Shown: piece after piece, positions 50,401 through 53,344 of the stretch
How positions within the stretch are numbered: position 1 is the first letter of the stretch
Layout: each line of letters starts with the position of its first letter
Assembly (NCBI GenBank): GCA_020002185.1
Contig: CM034541.1
Coordinates: forward strand, 48,993,480 to 49,057,479
Direction of reading: 5' to 3'
Length of the DNA stretch: 64,000 nt
Source of the DNA: Paraescarpia echinospica
Lineage: Eukaryota; Annelida; Polychaeta; Sabellida; Siboglinidae
Made by a program: the position numbers and the translations under genes
Notes under the pieces: model-generated
Told to the model about the DNA's origin: nothing
Database searches by the model: none
What the model saw: the letters and a program-made list of their open reading frames with translations, nothing else

Positions 50401-50941
50401 ATATGCATTAGGGTACTTATTTTTGTGATTCTATCTCGTGCCATATTTGTAGAAGTTAATAGAAGTTACCACCTTCAATTGAAGCTCTGTACATATAATA
50501 AAACAAAATCCAGCGGGTTTAATATTTGTGATTGCGTTTTTTACACGTCACGACTACTGCAGTTCAGCCTCAGGCAAGATAACAATTCTAACTTCCAAGA
50601 CAAACTTGCAATATCATAACTGACAATCATTAGTGTCATAAGAACCTCAAGTTGTGGTCAAGCCTAGATCAAGCGATGACCTGCATCGATGGGAACAGCT
50701 GCGCTTTGACATATTATGGCAGAGCAAAGTCCACCAACACCTCCCGTACATGTTCCCTGCTTCTCTCCAGAGTGAATGACAGCTCTTTCCAGGCTGCATT
50801 CCCAAACAGAGACCGATCTCTCTTTGTAACTAGCCTAGTTGCTGCATGAACGACACGCACTTACCGTTTGGCAAACGCCGGCGCCATTAACACCACAGAC
50901 GCCACGAGAGCGCGCAGGAGTAACTTGCAAAACCCGGACAT
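5347..50941 (-). CDS. alpha-2-macroglobulin family protein, 23 exons, 3' part outside window
   Basis: Secreted broad-range protease trap of the alpha-2-macroglobulin/thioester protein family. The 23 exons sum to 2976 nt (992 codons), and all intron phases match without a frameshift. Landmarks in order: signal peptide (1-24); FIQTDKPMYKPGQT in MG2 (about 130-144); FEVKEYVLPKFEV between MG2 and MG3 (about 218-231); FKPGLPYYGK opening MG4 (about 356-365); CLQNK then VELQFG in MG6 (about 623-633); the bait region (about 765-820); NYFPETWLWDLIDVG closing the bait (about 821-835); LKAFQPFFLSFTLPYSIVRG in MG7 (about 874-893). Human A2M has the same order and spacing. The thioester motif (GCGEQ) should come about 40 residues after the last codon seen, so it must lie left of the window. 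Sequons in exons 3, 9, 10, 11 and 12 fit a secreted glycoprotein. A CD109-like or insect TEP-like identity is less likely but cannot be excluded without the C terminus. Confidence 0.95.
5670..5714 (-). repeat. partial duplicate of exon 23 acceptor region
   Basis: CACAGATCTGGCCTGGAAAT followed by AAACAAGGCAATT nearly repeats the exon 23 start and its acceptor (CACAGACTTGGCCTGGAAAT at 5434-5453, then AAACAAAGCCATT). Only about 45 bp are shared, so it cannot encode a full second exon. It leaves a pseudo-acceptor about 245 bp upstream of the real one. Confidence 0.75.
5990..7375 (+). mobile_element. DIRS-like tyrosine-recombinase retrotransposon, broken
   Basis: Plus-strand pieces in several frames. 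The first is the RT-RNase H connection (LTRQVKLDLLTWPEFYTSFN, FMDASGGIGYGAV, SWKDLNITVLELYPIV). Next come the RNase H end CLRYNIHFTAHHVPGRDNTL and ADQLS, and then the recombinase N-terminal part (SSSKAQYERAWAKL and IAMMMGFIAYL). Last is the catalytic C-terminus with HSFRIGAATSAALRG and GRWSSDAFRKYIRIS (H-x-x-R and the nucleophile tyrosine). Frameshifts, a stop at 6298 and loss of the first arginine region near 6960 show it is dead. The RT palm is missing. Confidence 0.88.
7376..7960 (+). repeat. 3' region of the DIRS-like element with imperfect internal repeats
   Basis: Downstream of the recombinase stop, motifs such as GGGATATG, TCTGGGATA and GGGCTCTAACAGTGG/GGGCTCTGACAGTGG recur two or three times in about 350 bp. 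This fits the non-coding repeat region of a DIRS-type element. Its boundary is not visible. Confidence 0.45.
8286..8365 (-). repeat. tRNA-Ala(AGC)-derived SINE head or tRNA pseudogene
   Basis: On the minus strand GATTAGTCCTATCGATTAAG, then TGCTCGCTTAGCATG, then GAGTTCGATACCCGG follow the layout of tRNA-Ala: A box, anticodon arm CTCGCTTAGCATG with AGC in the loop, and B box GTTCGATACC. The anticodon and acceptor stems are mismatched, so a functional tRNA is unlikely. A T-rich, ATT-repeat stretch follows downstream, as in a SINE tail. Confidence 0.6.
8466..8541. repeat. imperfect hairpin
   Basis: GGTGACAAC...CCTCTTTTG...TACATGT is mirrored by ACATGT...CAAAAGAGG...TTGTCACT, an imperfect palindrome of about 75 bp, probably a small MITE. 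Confidence 0.5.
8788..9206 (-). mobile_element. Penelope-like element fragment with inverted ends (copy 1)
   Basis: The minus strand reads AREQNWHKRKVNEAVYIKQR, then PTMNQDQGHHLPAIYNQIIP. This is the C-terminal tail of a Penelope GIY-YIG endonuclease (E-W-KRK--EA--I and lN-D-G--l---Y). The two ends (8806-8870 and 9105-9170) are imperfect inverted copies built around GGAGCAATTGTTGAAACATA. A 12-bp repeat has expanded inside the coding part. Confidence 0.7.
9025..9101. repeat. 12-bp repeat, about 6 copies
   Basis: GTTATCCATGTT repeated in tandem within the Penelope fragment; it encodes MDNN repeats on the minus strand. Confidence 0.9.
9270..9413 (-). CDS. A2M-like exon 22: MG7
   Basis: 144 nt, phase 0 to 0: VQLVMKKSKGLEVVGP and on, ending GEVDLTVK. 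I chose the acceptor GGTGACCAG because it joins CMA to VQLV in frame, as in vertebrate CIRVSVQLE. An upstream CTAG acceptor would shift the frame. Confidence 0.9.
9505..9615. repeat. dispersed repeat related to the flank of the 85-bp array
   Basis: CAGCCACCTCAGTAATGCAG with ATTAAGGTCACTTTAGG is clearly related to 27838-27925 (ACAGCCACCTCACTATTAAG). It is therefore part of a dispersed element whose relative seeded the array in intron 12. Confidence 0.55.
9981..10209 (-). CDS. A2M-like exon 21: MG7
   Basis: 229 nt, phase 2 to 0: VPHTITEWIGSMFCMNP and LKAFQPFFLSFTLPYSIVRG, among the most conserved A2M stretches, ending YLPGCMA. Donor GCA|GTACGT. Confidence 0.96.
10262..10700 (+). mobile_element. 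LINE 3' end with ATT tail
   Basis: Plus-strand frame 10270-10554 encodes VKTTAGTRAFSVAAPTIWNS, then LPVSVKSAENIVTFRHYLKT, a C-terminus very common in Jockey/CR1-group LINE ORF2 proteins. It is followed by a short 3' UTR and a TTATTATTATTATTATT tail (10680-10700). 5'-truncated, inserted in intron 20 opposite to the host gene. Confidence 0.85.
10701..11017 (-). repeat. tRNA-derived SINE, copy A
   Basis: On the minus strand it starts with a tRNA-like head (GTGGTGCAGGGACTAGAG as A box, AGTTCAAATCATG as B box). The body contains GTTGCTCCAGTTCACTCAGC and CACCTACTC/GAGTACCTGGCTAT-type sequence. Related copies are at 20085-20365, 35150-35400 and 38640-38885. It abuts the LINE tail on one side and the 28-bp array on the other. 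Confidence 0.65.
11018..12573. repeat. 28-bp minisatellite, about 55 copies
   Basis: Unit GACACACATTGGGGTGGGTG plus CTGAAGCT, 28 bp, with point variants, a few longer junction units and a variant set (GGTGGATACTGAAGGTGACA) towards the right end. Located in intron 20. The long minus-strand ORFs (up to 435 codons) arise because the unit has no stop in three frames; they are not a gene. Confidence 0.97.
12576..13515. other. intron 20 remainder, nothing recognised
   Basis: AT-rich intronic DNA with no exon, RNA or transposon signature that I can support. Confidence 0.5.
13516..13645 (-). CDS. A2M-like exon 20: end of bait, NYFPETW motif
   Basis: 130 nt, phase 1 to 2: SAPVPMEGENTVVVKKSGVP is bait or linker, followed by VEIRNYFPETWLWDLIDVG, the invariant segment after the bait. 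Acceptor AGATTCAG, donor TTGG|GTAAG. Confidence 0.94.
14299..14393. repeat. direct repeat flanking the LINE, left copy
   Basis: GGAAATATTAGTTGTTTTTA, then a TATGAGGAATACACTGACAT stretch, repeats at 16944-17041 with about 90 percent identity by eye. The two copies bracket the LINE and the 32-bp array in the same orientation. Confidence 0.8.
14441..14467. repeat. short perfect hairpin at LINE 3' side
   Basis: GCCATCCAGA, a 7-base loop and TCTGGATGGC form a perfect 10-bp stem just beyond the 3' end of the minus-strand LINE. Confidence 0.7.
14480..16505 (-). mobile_element. CR1/Jockey-type LINE, reverse transcriptase with frameshifts
   Basis: Minus-strand reverse transcriptase: SKEAIRKIKYKQMMWKSYR and NTSPGVDGIPPKLLLEIV (RT motif 0/1), then NKSENYRPVSLTSVICKLLE. 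A frameshift near 15665 leads to DIIYLDFQKAFDKVPHQRL. A second break near 15422 leads to SGVPQGSVLGPILFLIYIND and KFADDTKVF, where the catalytic ADD is near 15315-15325. The C-terminal LEYCIHAWRPYRKKDIDMLE and LRGDHIEVFKILNGYENID follow. The endonuclease is absent (5'-truncated at about 16505). Located in intron 19, same strand as the host gene. The exact clade needs a tree. Confidence 0.92.
16510..16690 (+). mobile_element. LINE C-terminal remnant of a second type
   Basis: The plus strand reads KRRPGRLRL, a stop, then WEDCVERLGRIGRGERKQKR and AEWREQ. The GRPR-RWEDCV---L--IG----A--R--WR pattern is the usual C-terminal end of RTE-like LINE proteins. The in-frame TGA shows decay. It leads directly into the 32-bp array. 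Confidence 0.55.
16691..16920. repeat. 32-bp minisatellite, about 7 copies
   Basis: Unit GGAATCGAGGCCAGCCTCAC plus CCCTGATGACAG, nearly identical copies. It begins exactly where the preceding LINE remnant ends and is probably an expanded LINE 3' end. Confidence 0.95.
16944..17041. repeat. direct repeat flanking the LINE, right copy
   Basis: Right-hand copy of the segment at 14299-14393. Confidence 0.8.
17179..17211 (-). CDS. A2M-like exon 19: 33-nt bait-region microexon
   Basis: 33 nt, phase 1 to 1, encoding GGAPDHHSLVA. Bounded by AATTTCAG and GCTT|GTAAGT. Including it joins exons 18 and 20 in frame; skipping it also keeps the frame. It sits exactly in the protease-cleavable bait. It was recognised from splice signals and phase rather than homology, because bait sequences are not conserved. 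Confidence 0.75.
17921..18020 (-). CDS. A2M-like exon 18: entry to bait region
   Basis: 100 nt, phase 0 to 1: EVGVMVMSDLTLETRPCEGH, then QIMYRKVMARGML. The cysteine and following basic residues correspond to the stretch just upstream of the vertebrate bait. Acceptor ATTATTACAG, donor CTGG|GTAAG. Confidence 0.87.
18238..18440. mobile_element. Penelope-derived inverted-end element (copy 2, internally deleted)
   Basis: ACTTACTTTGGAGCAATTGT on the left is mirrored by CAAATACTCCAAAGTAAGTA on the right. Both arms also share the ATCTACA/TGTAGAT and GATCCGCTGTAGA segments seen in copies 1 and 3. No coding sequence remains between the arms. Confidence 0.6.
18828..18943 (-). CDS. A2M-like exon 17: pre-bait segment
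   Basis: 116 nt, phase 1 to 0: AERHLDMAPAQRPHIRKRSI, then FFPGGGFSRFGDSMMAFT. It carries a tribasic RKRS, a possible proprotein-convertase or trypsin-like cleavage point, though it lacks arginine at P4 for a full furin site. Acceptor TTTTTGTAG, donor ACG|GTGAGT. Confidence 0.88.
19115..19935. mobile_element. possible DNA transposon with GGACTAGT-type ends
   Basis: CAGGTAGTCCGTCGGACTAG near 19120 and ACTAGTCCGATCACTG through GGACGATCGGACC near 19900-19935 are related inverted motifs. The interior has a 77-codon minus-strand frame (19375-19608) that I do not recognise. Boundaries are uncertain. Confidence 0.3.
20085..20365 (-). repeat. tRNA-derived SINE, copy B
   Basis: Same family as copy A: shares TTTACACTTTACTCCCTGGC, CAGCTGAGTGAACTGGAGCA and the head with GAACCCAGGTTCTCTCGATT. 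The tRNA head is cut where it joins the piggyBac-like fragment at about 20365. Confidence 0.65.
20366..20766 (-). pseudogene. piggyBac-like 5' fragment
   Basis: A TTAA at 20767-20770 borders an end reading CCATTTCAGTAAGGCAGGCC on the minus strand. About 270 bp inside, ATG 20499 opens MADGITSTSDLPLYVLDRLF, then DSFSEESLSDVDD, an acidic piggyBac-style transposase leader. It is cut off by the SINE at 20365. Confidence 0.5.
20866..20887 (+). other. G-quadruplex-capable run
   Basis: GTGGGGTGGGGGGTGGGGTG followed by GG: four G-runs of three or more with single-T loops on the plus strand, inside intron 16. Confidence 0.7.
20930..21545. repeat. dispersed repeat with duplicated core and GACGG-rich end
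   Basis: The segment with CCCTTAGAATGATTCAATCA occurs twice (20969 and 21350), and CAAAATTAGAGAAAA occurs three times. The end is GGCGGACGGCAGACGG repeats, then a short hairpin (AGTCCGTTGGACC/GGCCCAAAGGACT) and CTAAAA. This resembles dispersed repeats of lophotrochozoan genomes; the class is unclear (SINE-like or Helitron-like). Confidence 0.45.
21766..22498. repeat. 39-bp minisatellite, about 19 copies
   Basis: Unit TAGGGCTGTGCAACCTAACA plus CCCGGTTCACTGTGGTGAA, 39 bp (13 codons), open in frames of both strands. Lies at the start of intron 16, ending 26 bp from the exon 16 donor. Confidence 0.97.
22525..22618 (-). CDS. A2M-like exon 16: MG6 before the bait
   Basis: 94 nt, phase 0 to 1: VFEHLSQYDLKADSLPRLPD and on, equivalent to VYNLLPEKDLTGFPGPLND. 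The donor is 26 bp from the 39-bp tandem array that fills the start of intron 16. Confidence 0.9.
23493..23642 (-). CDS. A2M-like exon 15: MG6
   Basis: 150 nt, phase 0 to 0: VELQFGKKEKMPGSKVNLKV, then ADADSLCSVSVVDKSVHIMG. This is the conserved S-C---VD-SV-LM strand of MG6. Donor AAG|GTAAG. Confidence 0.95.
24210..24362. repeat. ACTTTTACTTAAGTA-type low-complexity repeat
   Basis: Interspersed TACTTTTACTTAAGTA and TTACTT motifs over 150 bp, a style common at the ends of DNA transposons in aquatic animals. Intron 14. Confidence 0.55.
24745..24947 (-). CDS. A2M-like exon 14: MG5-MG6
   Basis: 203 nt, phase 1 to 0. Contains VSPNMSPVSRVLVYYVREDG (equivalent to SDIAPVARLLIYAVLPTG) and ends NIKKCLQNK, matching the vertebrate VENCLANK at an exon boundary. 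Acceptor TTGTTAACAG, donor AAG|GTAGAA. Confidence 0.95.
24950..26720. other. intron 13 left part, no recognised gene
   Basis: Several short open frames on both strands (for example 25730-25939 minus and 25914-26096 plus) show no family motif and no consistent splice borders. I see no supported feature. Confidence 0.45.
26722..27240 (+). mobile_element. Penelope-like element fragment, copy 3 (most complete)
   Basis: The plus strand encodes RPLCQRFKEHTNLGKPTGVG, then HYLTTGHSVSVDDTKVLA and, after stops, HKRKVKEVIYIREP and the lN-D-G tail: the GIY-YIG endonuclease end of a Penelope retroelement. The ends, around TTGGAGCTGTATTTGAAACT and AGTTTCAAATACAGCTCCA, are inverted copies with GATCATG/GATCAAGATCC cores. 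Confidence 0.72.
27568..27757 (-). CDS. A2M-like exon 13: MG5 with glutamate tract
   Basis: 190 nt, phase 0 to 1: VMSRGNIVAAGPITNRAEVL continues FYYQ as in vertebrate FYYLIMAKGGIVRTG. It then runs into 13 consecutive glutamates encoded by a pure GAG microsatellite, followed by GRVEVVEEVIVD. Vertebrate A2M has no such tract at the matching loop, so this is probably a slippage-expanded surface loop. Confidence 0.93.
27818..28010. repeat. dispersed element adjoining the 85-bp array
   Basis: TAGTCAAACCTCGCGTTGTG, then ACAGCCACCTCACTATTAAG. The reverse of the opening (GAGGTTTGACTGTA) recurs in every unit of the array to the right, so the array grew from the end of this element. Confidence 0.55.
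28010..30446. repeat. 80-85 bp tandem array, about 29 copies, filling intron 12
   Basis: Unit with GGGCATTGAAAGCGCTTAAC, then ACTTCAACCCCTGGCAAACA and CCATAAAGTGAGGTGTGACT. Copies up to about 29810 are about 85 bp and diverse. The last eight or nine are exactly 80 bp and almost identical after loss of a TGTAC segment, indicating recent local amplification. It occupies about 90 percent of intron 12. Confidence 0.97.
30475..30687 (-). CDS. A2M-like exon 12: MG5
   Basis: 213 nt, phase 0 to 0: begins ATVPRYKFTRSQSDYSPFEP, ends FAFYYQ, with a CLGKLKVNVSY strand and an NVS sequon. Equivalent to the A2M stretch ending LSFYYLIMAKG. The donor (CAG|GTAAGTG) is 28 bp from the end of the intron-filling tandem array. 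Confidence 0.93.
30905..31020 (-). repeat. CR1/L2-type LINE 3' tail remnant
   Basis: On the minus strand TTGTAAAGCGCTGTGAGCAA leads to GTGGCGCTTAACAAAG and an ATT-rich tail, the usual end of CR1/L2 LINEs in animals. Preceded by a TA microsatellite. Confidence 0.5.
31255..31384. repeat. piggyBac-like end fragment
   Basis: AGCAACTGAAAAGAAATAGG, a CTGCAGCAGTCACACAGCGA segment and GTAGACCTAAAATGG|TTAA (TTAA at 31385-31388) match the segment at 3885-3975. Together they define one family of element right ends. Confidence 0.5.
31452..31631 (-). CDS. A2M-like exon 11: MG4
   Basis: 180 nt, phase 0 to 0: CIATKPDGTPAPGELVTIKV, then a TTDAMGQFYFKIP strand equivalent to TDE-G---F-I in A2M. Two candidate donors overlap at the 3' end (ACC|GTGTGT or four bases on). 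Only the first keeps frame with exon 12. Confidence 0.92.
31636..31860. repeat. degenerate ~49-bp tandem repeat in intron 10
   Basis: Recurrent GCACAAAACAAATACACC, then AGAAACAAACATGCAC phrases, four to five copies, starting just outside the exon 11 acceptor. Two further relatives lie at 32110-32215. Confidence 0.7.
32527..32639 (-). CDS. A2M-like exon 10: MG3-MG4 boundary
   Basis: 113 nt, phase 1 to 0: GVTLNGTGSAEITQQLLKLE, then FKPYSPSYFKPGLPYYGK. FKPGLPY-GK is a near-universal family motif opening MG4. Contains an NGT sequon. Donor AAAG|GTTTGT. Confidence 0.95.
33214..33331 (-). CDS. A2M-like exon 9: MG3
   Basis: 118 nt, phase 0 to 1: INGCVKFNVNTSLLML and on, ending VKEEAT(G). It corresponds to the G-C---V-T strand and V-EEGTG turn of MG3. 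Acceptor CTTATGCAG, donor ACAG|GTAGAG. Contains an NTS sequon. Confidence 0.92.
34482..34600. repeat. 35-bp repeat, 3.4 copies
   Basis: TTTTTGGATGGCCTTTGTGT plus ACGAGGGGGTGGGCG repeated with few changes in intron 8. Confidence 0.93.
34799..34904 (-). CDS. A2M-like exon 8: MG3
   Basis: 106 nt, phase 2 to 0: YTYGKPVKGDVEMKICVVG and on, the YTYGKPV motif of MG3. Two cysteines (C in KIC, C in RPC) resemble the vertebrate MG3 disulfide region. Donor GAG|GTTTGT is the weakest in this part of the gene. Confidence 0.93.
35150..35420 (+). repeat. SINE body related to copies A, B and D, opposite orientation
   Basis: ATTGCTCCAGTTCACTCAGT, then GAATGAGTACCTGGCTATGG and the downstream AATGAAGTAAAGTGC match the SINE body. 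The tRNA head is missing or highly diverged. Confidence 0.55.
35470..35554 (-). CDS. A2M-like exon 7: start of MG3
   Basis: 85 nt, phase 1 to 2: VLPKFEVTVKPPSYV and on, continuing directly from FEVKEY. Donor AAT|GTAAGT. Confidence 0.95.
36366..36479 (-). CDS. A2M-like exon 6: end of MG2
   Basis: 114 nt, phase 1 to 1: GLASFEFAISDDPIQGNWKI, ending in RTFEVKEY, the canonical MG2-MG3 junction. Acceptor TTATTTCAG, donor ATG|GTAGG. Confidence 0.95.
36846..36918 (-). CDS. A2M-like exon 5: MG2
   Basis: 73 nt, phase 0 to phase 1: ISGVWIENPSGSRLAQW and on. It matches the family pattern I-DP-GNR-I-QW. Donor ACG|GTAATG. Confidence 0.9.
37485..37537 (-). CDS. A2M-like exon 4: MG2
   Basis: 53 nt; completes V and reads LFRMLTVKSGLTPFSEE, equivalent to the VKFRVVSMDENF stretch of vertebrate A2M. 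Acceptor TTGTTTTAG, donor GAA|GTAAGT. Ends phase 0. Confidence 0.9.
38155..38428. repeat. CA/GCAC microsatellites beside exon 3
   Basis: Two tracts of GCACGCACGCACACACA type (38155-38215 and 38340-38428). The second runs to the base next to the exon 3 donor. Confidence 0.95.
38429..38623 (-). CDS. A2M-like exon 3: end of MG1, start of MG2
   Basis: 195 nt, phase 1 to phase 1. Contains the family hallmark FIQTDKPMYKPGQT and an NYT sequon. Its donor (ACAG|GTGTGTGGGTG) opens directly into a GT/GCGT microsatellite, so the 5' splice site lies at the edge of a length-variable repeat. Confidence 0.95.
38640..38885 (-). repeat. tRNA-derived SINE, copy D
   Basis: The minus strand starts GGAGCACAGTGGTGCAGTGG with CTAGAGC (A box TGGTGCAGTGG), then CCGAGTTCAAATTC (B box). 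Body and tail end in AAGAACTTACC. The most intact tRNA-like head of the family in this window. Confidence 0.7.
39530..40982 (-). mobile_element. piggyBac-like transposon, decayed, TTAA borders
   Basis: Flanked by TTAA at 39526-39529 and 40983-40986. Terminal inverted repeats: CCCTTTAGACCTCA on the left, and CCCATTAGACCTCA read inward from the right. From the right end, ATG 40730 opens MASVGPSRLSAEVV. A frameshift leads into an acidic CDDSDIEESDSDIDV leader as in piggyBac transposases. The catalytic core is gone. Located in intron 2. Confidence 0.8.
41029..41189 (-). CDS. A2M-like exon 2: MG1
   Basis: Acceptor TTTGTTTCAG. Completes the arginine codon from exon 1 and reads GMIVTAPKQMQVGATEKV onward, a typical first macroglobulin strand in place of the YMVLVPS-type start of vertebrate A2M. 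Ends phase 1 at CAG|GTATGG. 161 nt. Confidence 0.9.
42230..42345. repeat. degenerate ~17-bp repeat
   Basis: CTCCATGATTTGCCCT-like phrases repeat six or seven times with many changes in intron 1. Confidence 0.6.
42831..43074. repeat. 26-bp minisatellite, 9 copies
   Basis: Unit ATCTGCTGGAGCATGGCATT plus GTCACG, with one 3-4 base insertion. Open frames across it are repeat artefacts. Confidence 0.95.
43190..43800 (+). mobile_element. LINE endonuclease relic
   Basis: The plus strand carries SFEGIEVVLHHV and VLTIYRQPSS, then after frameshifts HVNESTHVGGHVLNIVIKRN and TLLTDHHVIQYDL (the endonuclease SDH-type motif). After another shift comes YRKYTAVNNAEFVADL, ending LINKHAPFTSRVIIIRPKTP, the standard link between APE endonuclease and reverse transcriptase in Jockey/CR1-group LINEs. 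Confidence 0.75.
43813..44260 (-). mobile_element. DNA transposon fragment with possible MADF-type domain and terminal hairpin
   Basis: Minus-strand frame 43900-44136 contains ISEWLMDERECELIEMWQ, then an acidic/aromatic stretch reminiscent of the start of a MADF DNA-binding domain (E--LI--W). The right side ends in a 21-bp-arm palindrome (44190-44240). The left side begins GAACAACAAATGACAAATGT, partly similar to the palindrome arm. It probably interrupts the LINE relic. The assignment is tentative. Confidence 0.4.
44190..44240. repeat. 51-bp near-perfect palindrome
   Basis: ACAACAAAAGTCTGGCCGAT with T, a 9-base loop, and the reverse complement with a single mismatch in 21 pairs. Confidence 0.9.
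44411..47158. mobile_element. fold-back DNA transposon with >1-kb inverted arms
   Basis: Ends GGGTCATTCCATATCAAA on the left and, reading inward from the right, GGGTCATTCCGTGTCAAA. Flanked by CAAT at 44407-44410 and 47159-47162, a likely 4-bp target duplication. The arms (about 44411-45545 and 45875-47158) match each other along their whole length with scattered differences and indels. Small shared frames (for example LLTNVDPTTDTGRTYTISKE on the minus strand near 45040-45100) suggest decayed coding DNA, but I do not recognise the protein. The central loop holds the 16-bp array. Confidence 0.8.
45569..45696. repeat. 16-bp repeat, 8 copies, in the fold-back loop
   Basis: CAGGCAACACTGTGCA repeated eight times with single-base variants. 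Confidence 0.95.
47163..49190. other. intron 1 stretch without recognised gene
   Basis: AT-rich. Contains a degenerate GGAATCGGAATC-like zone at about 47900-48060 and an ATT run near 48225. No supported coding or RNA feature. Confidence 0.45.
49200..49500. repeat. 60-bp tandem repeat, about 5 copies
   Basis: Unit built from TTGGGCCAATGATGGTTTGT, then CATTGGTTTGCCATCATTGG and CTTGCCATTGAAAAACATCA. The half-units TTGGGCCAATGATGG and CCATCATTGG are mutually inverted. Related TTGGGCCA motifs continue to 49680. Confidence 0.88.
49746..50041. mobile_element. piggyBac-like MITE, 296 bp
   Basis: TTAA at 49742-49745 and 50042-50045. Inverted ends CCCTTTAGATTCCATG on the left and CCCTTTAGACCCCAGA read inward from the right, related to the element at 39530-40982. 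No coding capacity. Confidence 0.85.
50865..50941 (-). CDS. A2M-like exon 1: start codon and signal peptide
   Basis: Starts at the ATG complementary to 50939-50941 and reads MSGFCKLLLRALVASVVLM, then APAFA and K. This is a basic n-region, a hydrophobic core and a small-residue cleavage site after AFA. It ends with two nucleotides of a split codon at a strong donor (G|GTAAGTG). Intron 1, of about 9.7 kb, follows. The start is supported by the signal peptide and by the exact phase match with exon 2. Confidence 0.9.
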
Positions 50942-50958
50942 TTTACTGCAAGTGGTGT

Positions 50959-50981
50959 TTACGTCACGTGCGGGTATTTAT
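50959..50981 (-). promoter_or_regulatory. possible core promoter of the A2M-like gene
   Basis: About 20-40 bp upstream of the start codon, read on the minus strand, there is an ATAAATA box (50975-50981) followed by CACGTGACGTAA (50959-50970), an E-box overlapping a CRE-like half site. If the box were a functional TATA, the 5' UTR would be very short. A start site farther upstream, with these motifs inside the UTR, is equally possible. Confidence 0.3.
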
Positions 50982-50999
50982 CCCGCGAGTTAATCGTAA

Positions 51000-53035
51000 G
51001 GTGTCTCAACGTCACCCCTACGACCAACAATATAGTGCGTATTTGACGGACAGCACAAAAGTACGGTTCAAATCACACTTGTTTGAATTGCATGACAAAA
51101 GTCAGTTTATCGCATTAAGTTTTTTCAAAGAAAACGTTTAAATGGAAGGACTTGAACTCAACGGTTAATGCTAATGACAGTTAATGGTGAATTGATACAT
51201 TGGAGAGAAACCGGCTTCTCTTCTTAGTTCTCCGAACTTTGTACCCTGAAATTTGAGCTTAACTCGAGACGGAACTGCCGCGCTATACTAGTTGGTATAT
51301 CGTGTTCAAACAGAAATACGTGGAACTATGACGCATGTTTCTCTCGTCTCCGTCTGTTTGTAAACATTTGTGTGAGCGTATACATTCATGCAGACTGCTG
51401 ACCCATCGGCTACCAAGAATATAGTTTTATTCCACAGTTCCACCTTCTTCCCGCCACGAAAACTCCGATTGCTAGCTGATGTCCACAGAAAGCACGACTC
51501 GTTCCAGAACATATTCCGCCATCTGTCGGAAGTTTTGAATTAATCATTAAACCATCGTAAAACAGTATAGCCGACAGAGAGCAGCACATTGCGTTTAGAA
51601 CTTCACATTTTATTTGTTACCTATGGGACCGATATATATTTGTCCCAAATGTCTAATATCTGCTGTATTCATATAGGGGCCTACAATATATTTTAGTTAA
51701 ACGCCTCGAGTCGACTAAACTTTTACCTGGTATCTGACTCTGGAACGAACTGTGAGCCCCATTGAAAGGTCTGTATATATATTAATTAATGCATTCTTAT
51801 GTGCAGACTTATAATTTATATATATATATAATTATATCACGGCAGTTATCTGACAATGTATTGCCACTTTTATACATTTGCATTAGTATTGTATTAGATA
51901 TCATGCACGCATGCACACACGTAGGCCCTACTCTCGCATACACGCATGCGCGCACGTACGCACACGTGCACACGCACTCGCACACACGCACTCGCACAGA
52001 CATACACACACTCGCGCGCGCTTGTAAAGTTATAGTTAAATGTCAATTCAAAAACGAACACAACTGGGCTTGTTTGACATATGTTAGCCGGCCAGTATAT
52101 TTTCACAATTAAAGCTTGTCTATGTTAAGATCAGCCAGACGCGAAGTGACAGTGACAGTGACACTGTCGTCCAGTGGTGACACATTCTCAATACAAAACA
52201 CAACCACGTTATTTGTCAGCCATATCTTCTCACAGATTGCGCCTGCAAATTCGATGTGAAGTGGTATTTCAGAAGCGAAATGATACCCCAATTATTGCGT
52301 CAGCATCTACTTCATTTTGCCAAGTATACGACGCAGGGGCCGTTTTCCACAGGTATTTGACGTGCGCACTTGGTTCCTGCGATTGTTAAGTTACGTTTTA
52401 CGTATTACGCGCACATTATGTTTTACGTTCCGAACCACTGATTTACCTAATAAATGTGAACATTTTGACAAGATATAGGTCTTACGTCGTATTTATGGGG
52501 TCGTAGATTAACCTCTGAAAGTCTTGGCGCTCGAGGTTCTAGCCCTCTAATAGGAAAACGTTAACCTACACGCATACATACATACATACACACGCAAGCT
52601 CAATTATAAATATATAATATTCTTAAGACTTTAATAACTATTTTGAAGGTATAGTGTCTGCTAAATTGTGTTTAGTAAGCCCGTAACTACGTTCGTAATT
52701 CGAAAAATACGCCCCCGAACCATGTTCAGCTGGTAAACAAAACATCTTGTTTTAGAACACGCTTCATTGGCAATAATGCCGAGTGGGCGGGGTAAACCGC
52801 AATTCCTTTTGGTGTTCAACAATGCCCTACTTTTAACACAGAAGCCATTCTGTTACAAATTAGACGCTGACTAATTTCGGTTAGAAGAACTGACTGCCTC
52901 CCTTTAACTAATATCTTAAAATAACAAGAACGCTGCTTGTTATGGATAATAAGACTTTTTCTTCTTATAACAAGATGTGTAACCTCTGAATTAATCTTAC
53001 GTGGTTTTCTTAGAATAACATAGTCATGCACTTGT
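51000..53035. other. upstream intergenic region
   Basis: 5' of the A2M-like gene. Holds a CA/CG microsatellite at 51900-52020 (GCACGCATGCACACACG and related). Short frames such as 52109-52291 (minus) have no recognisable motif. Confidence 0.5.
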
Positions 53036-53039
53036 TTAA

Positions 53040-53341
53040 AAGACTGTGATTAGTTCAGTTGTAGTTTTTCCTCTGTGCCCGGCCGTTCCCTCTCCACCGG
53101 AAGTGGACTCTGTTGGATGTTGATGCTGTGGCCAACGACCGGTCGTTGTTTCTCCGGGGTCGCCTCGGTCCTTTGACGTCATAGCGTTGTCCCTACGACA
53201 AACATGGCGTGCAGCACTCGAGGGGCGCACAACTTGGCAGACGATCCCTGCACTGCGGGGGCCAATAAAAGAGTTCCGCTTTGCGCGCGACCATGCCGTA
53301 AACACATAAGGGGTCAGCACACTGTTGGATTTCCTGCTTGA
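53040..53341 (+). promoter_or_regulatory. CpG-rich segment with perfect CRE; possible promoter
   Basis: The only clearly CpG-dense block in the right third. It includes a perfect TGACGTCA at 53174-53181, followed 22 bp later by ATG 53204 opening a 45-codon plus-strand frame that ends at 53341 (begins MACSTRGAHNLADDPC). No homology that I recognise; it may be a promoter with a short first exon, or chance. Confidence 0.3.
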
Positions 53342-53344
53342 TTA

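Noticed and set aside
52109..52291. Minus-strand frame with CIENVSPLDDSVTVTVTSRL as an upstream exon
   Set aside because: No family match and no splice signals consistent with the A2M-like gene, whose start is already explained by exon 1.
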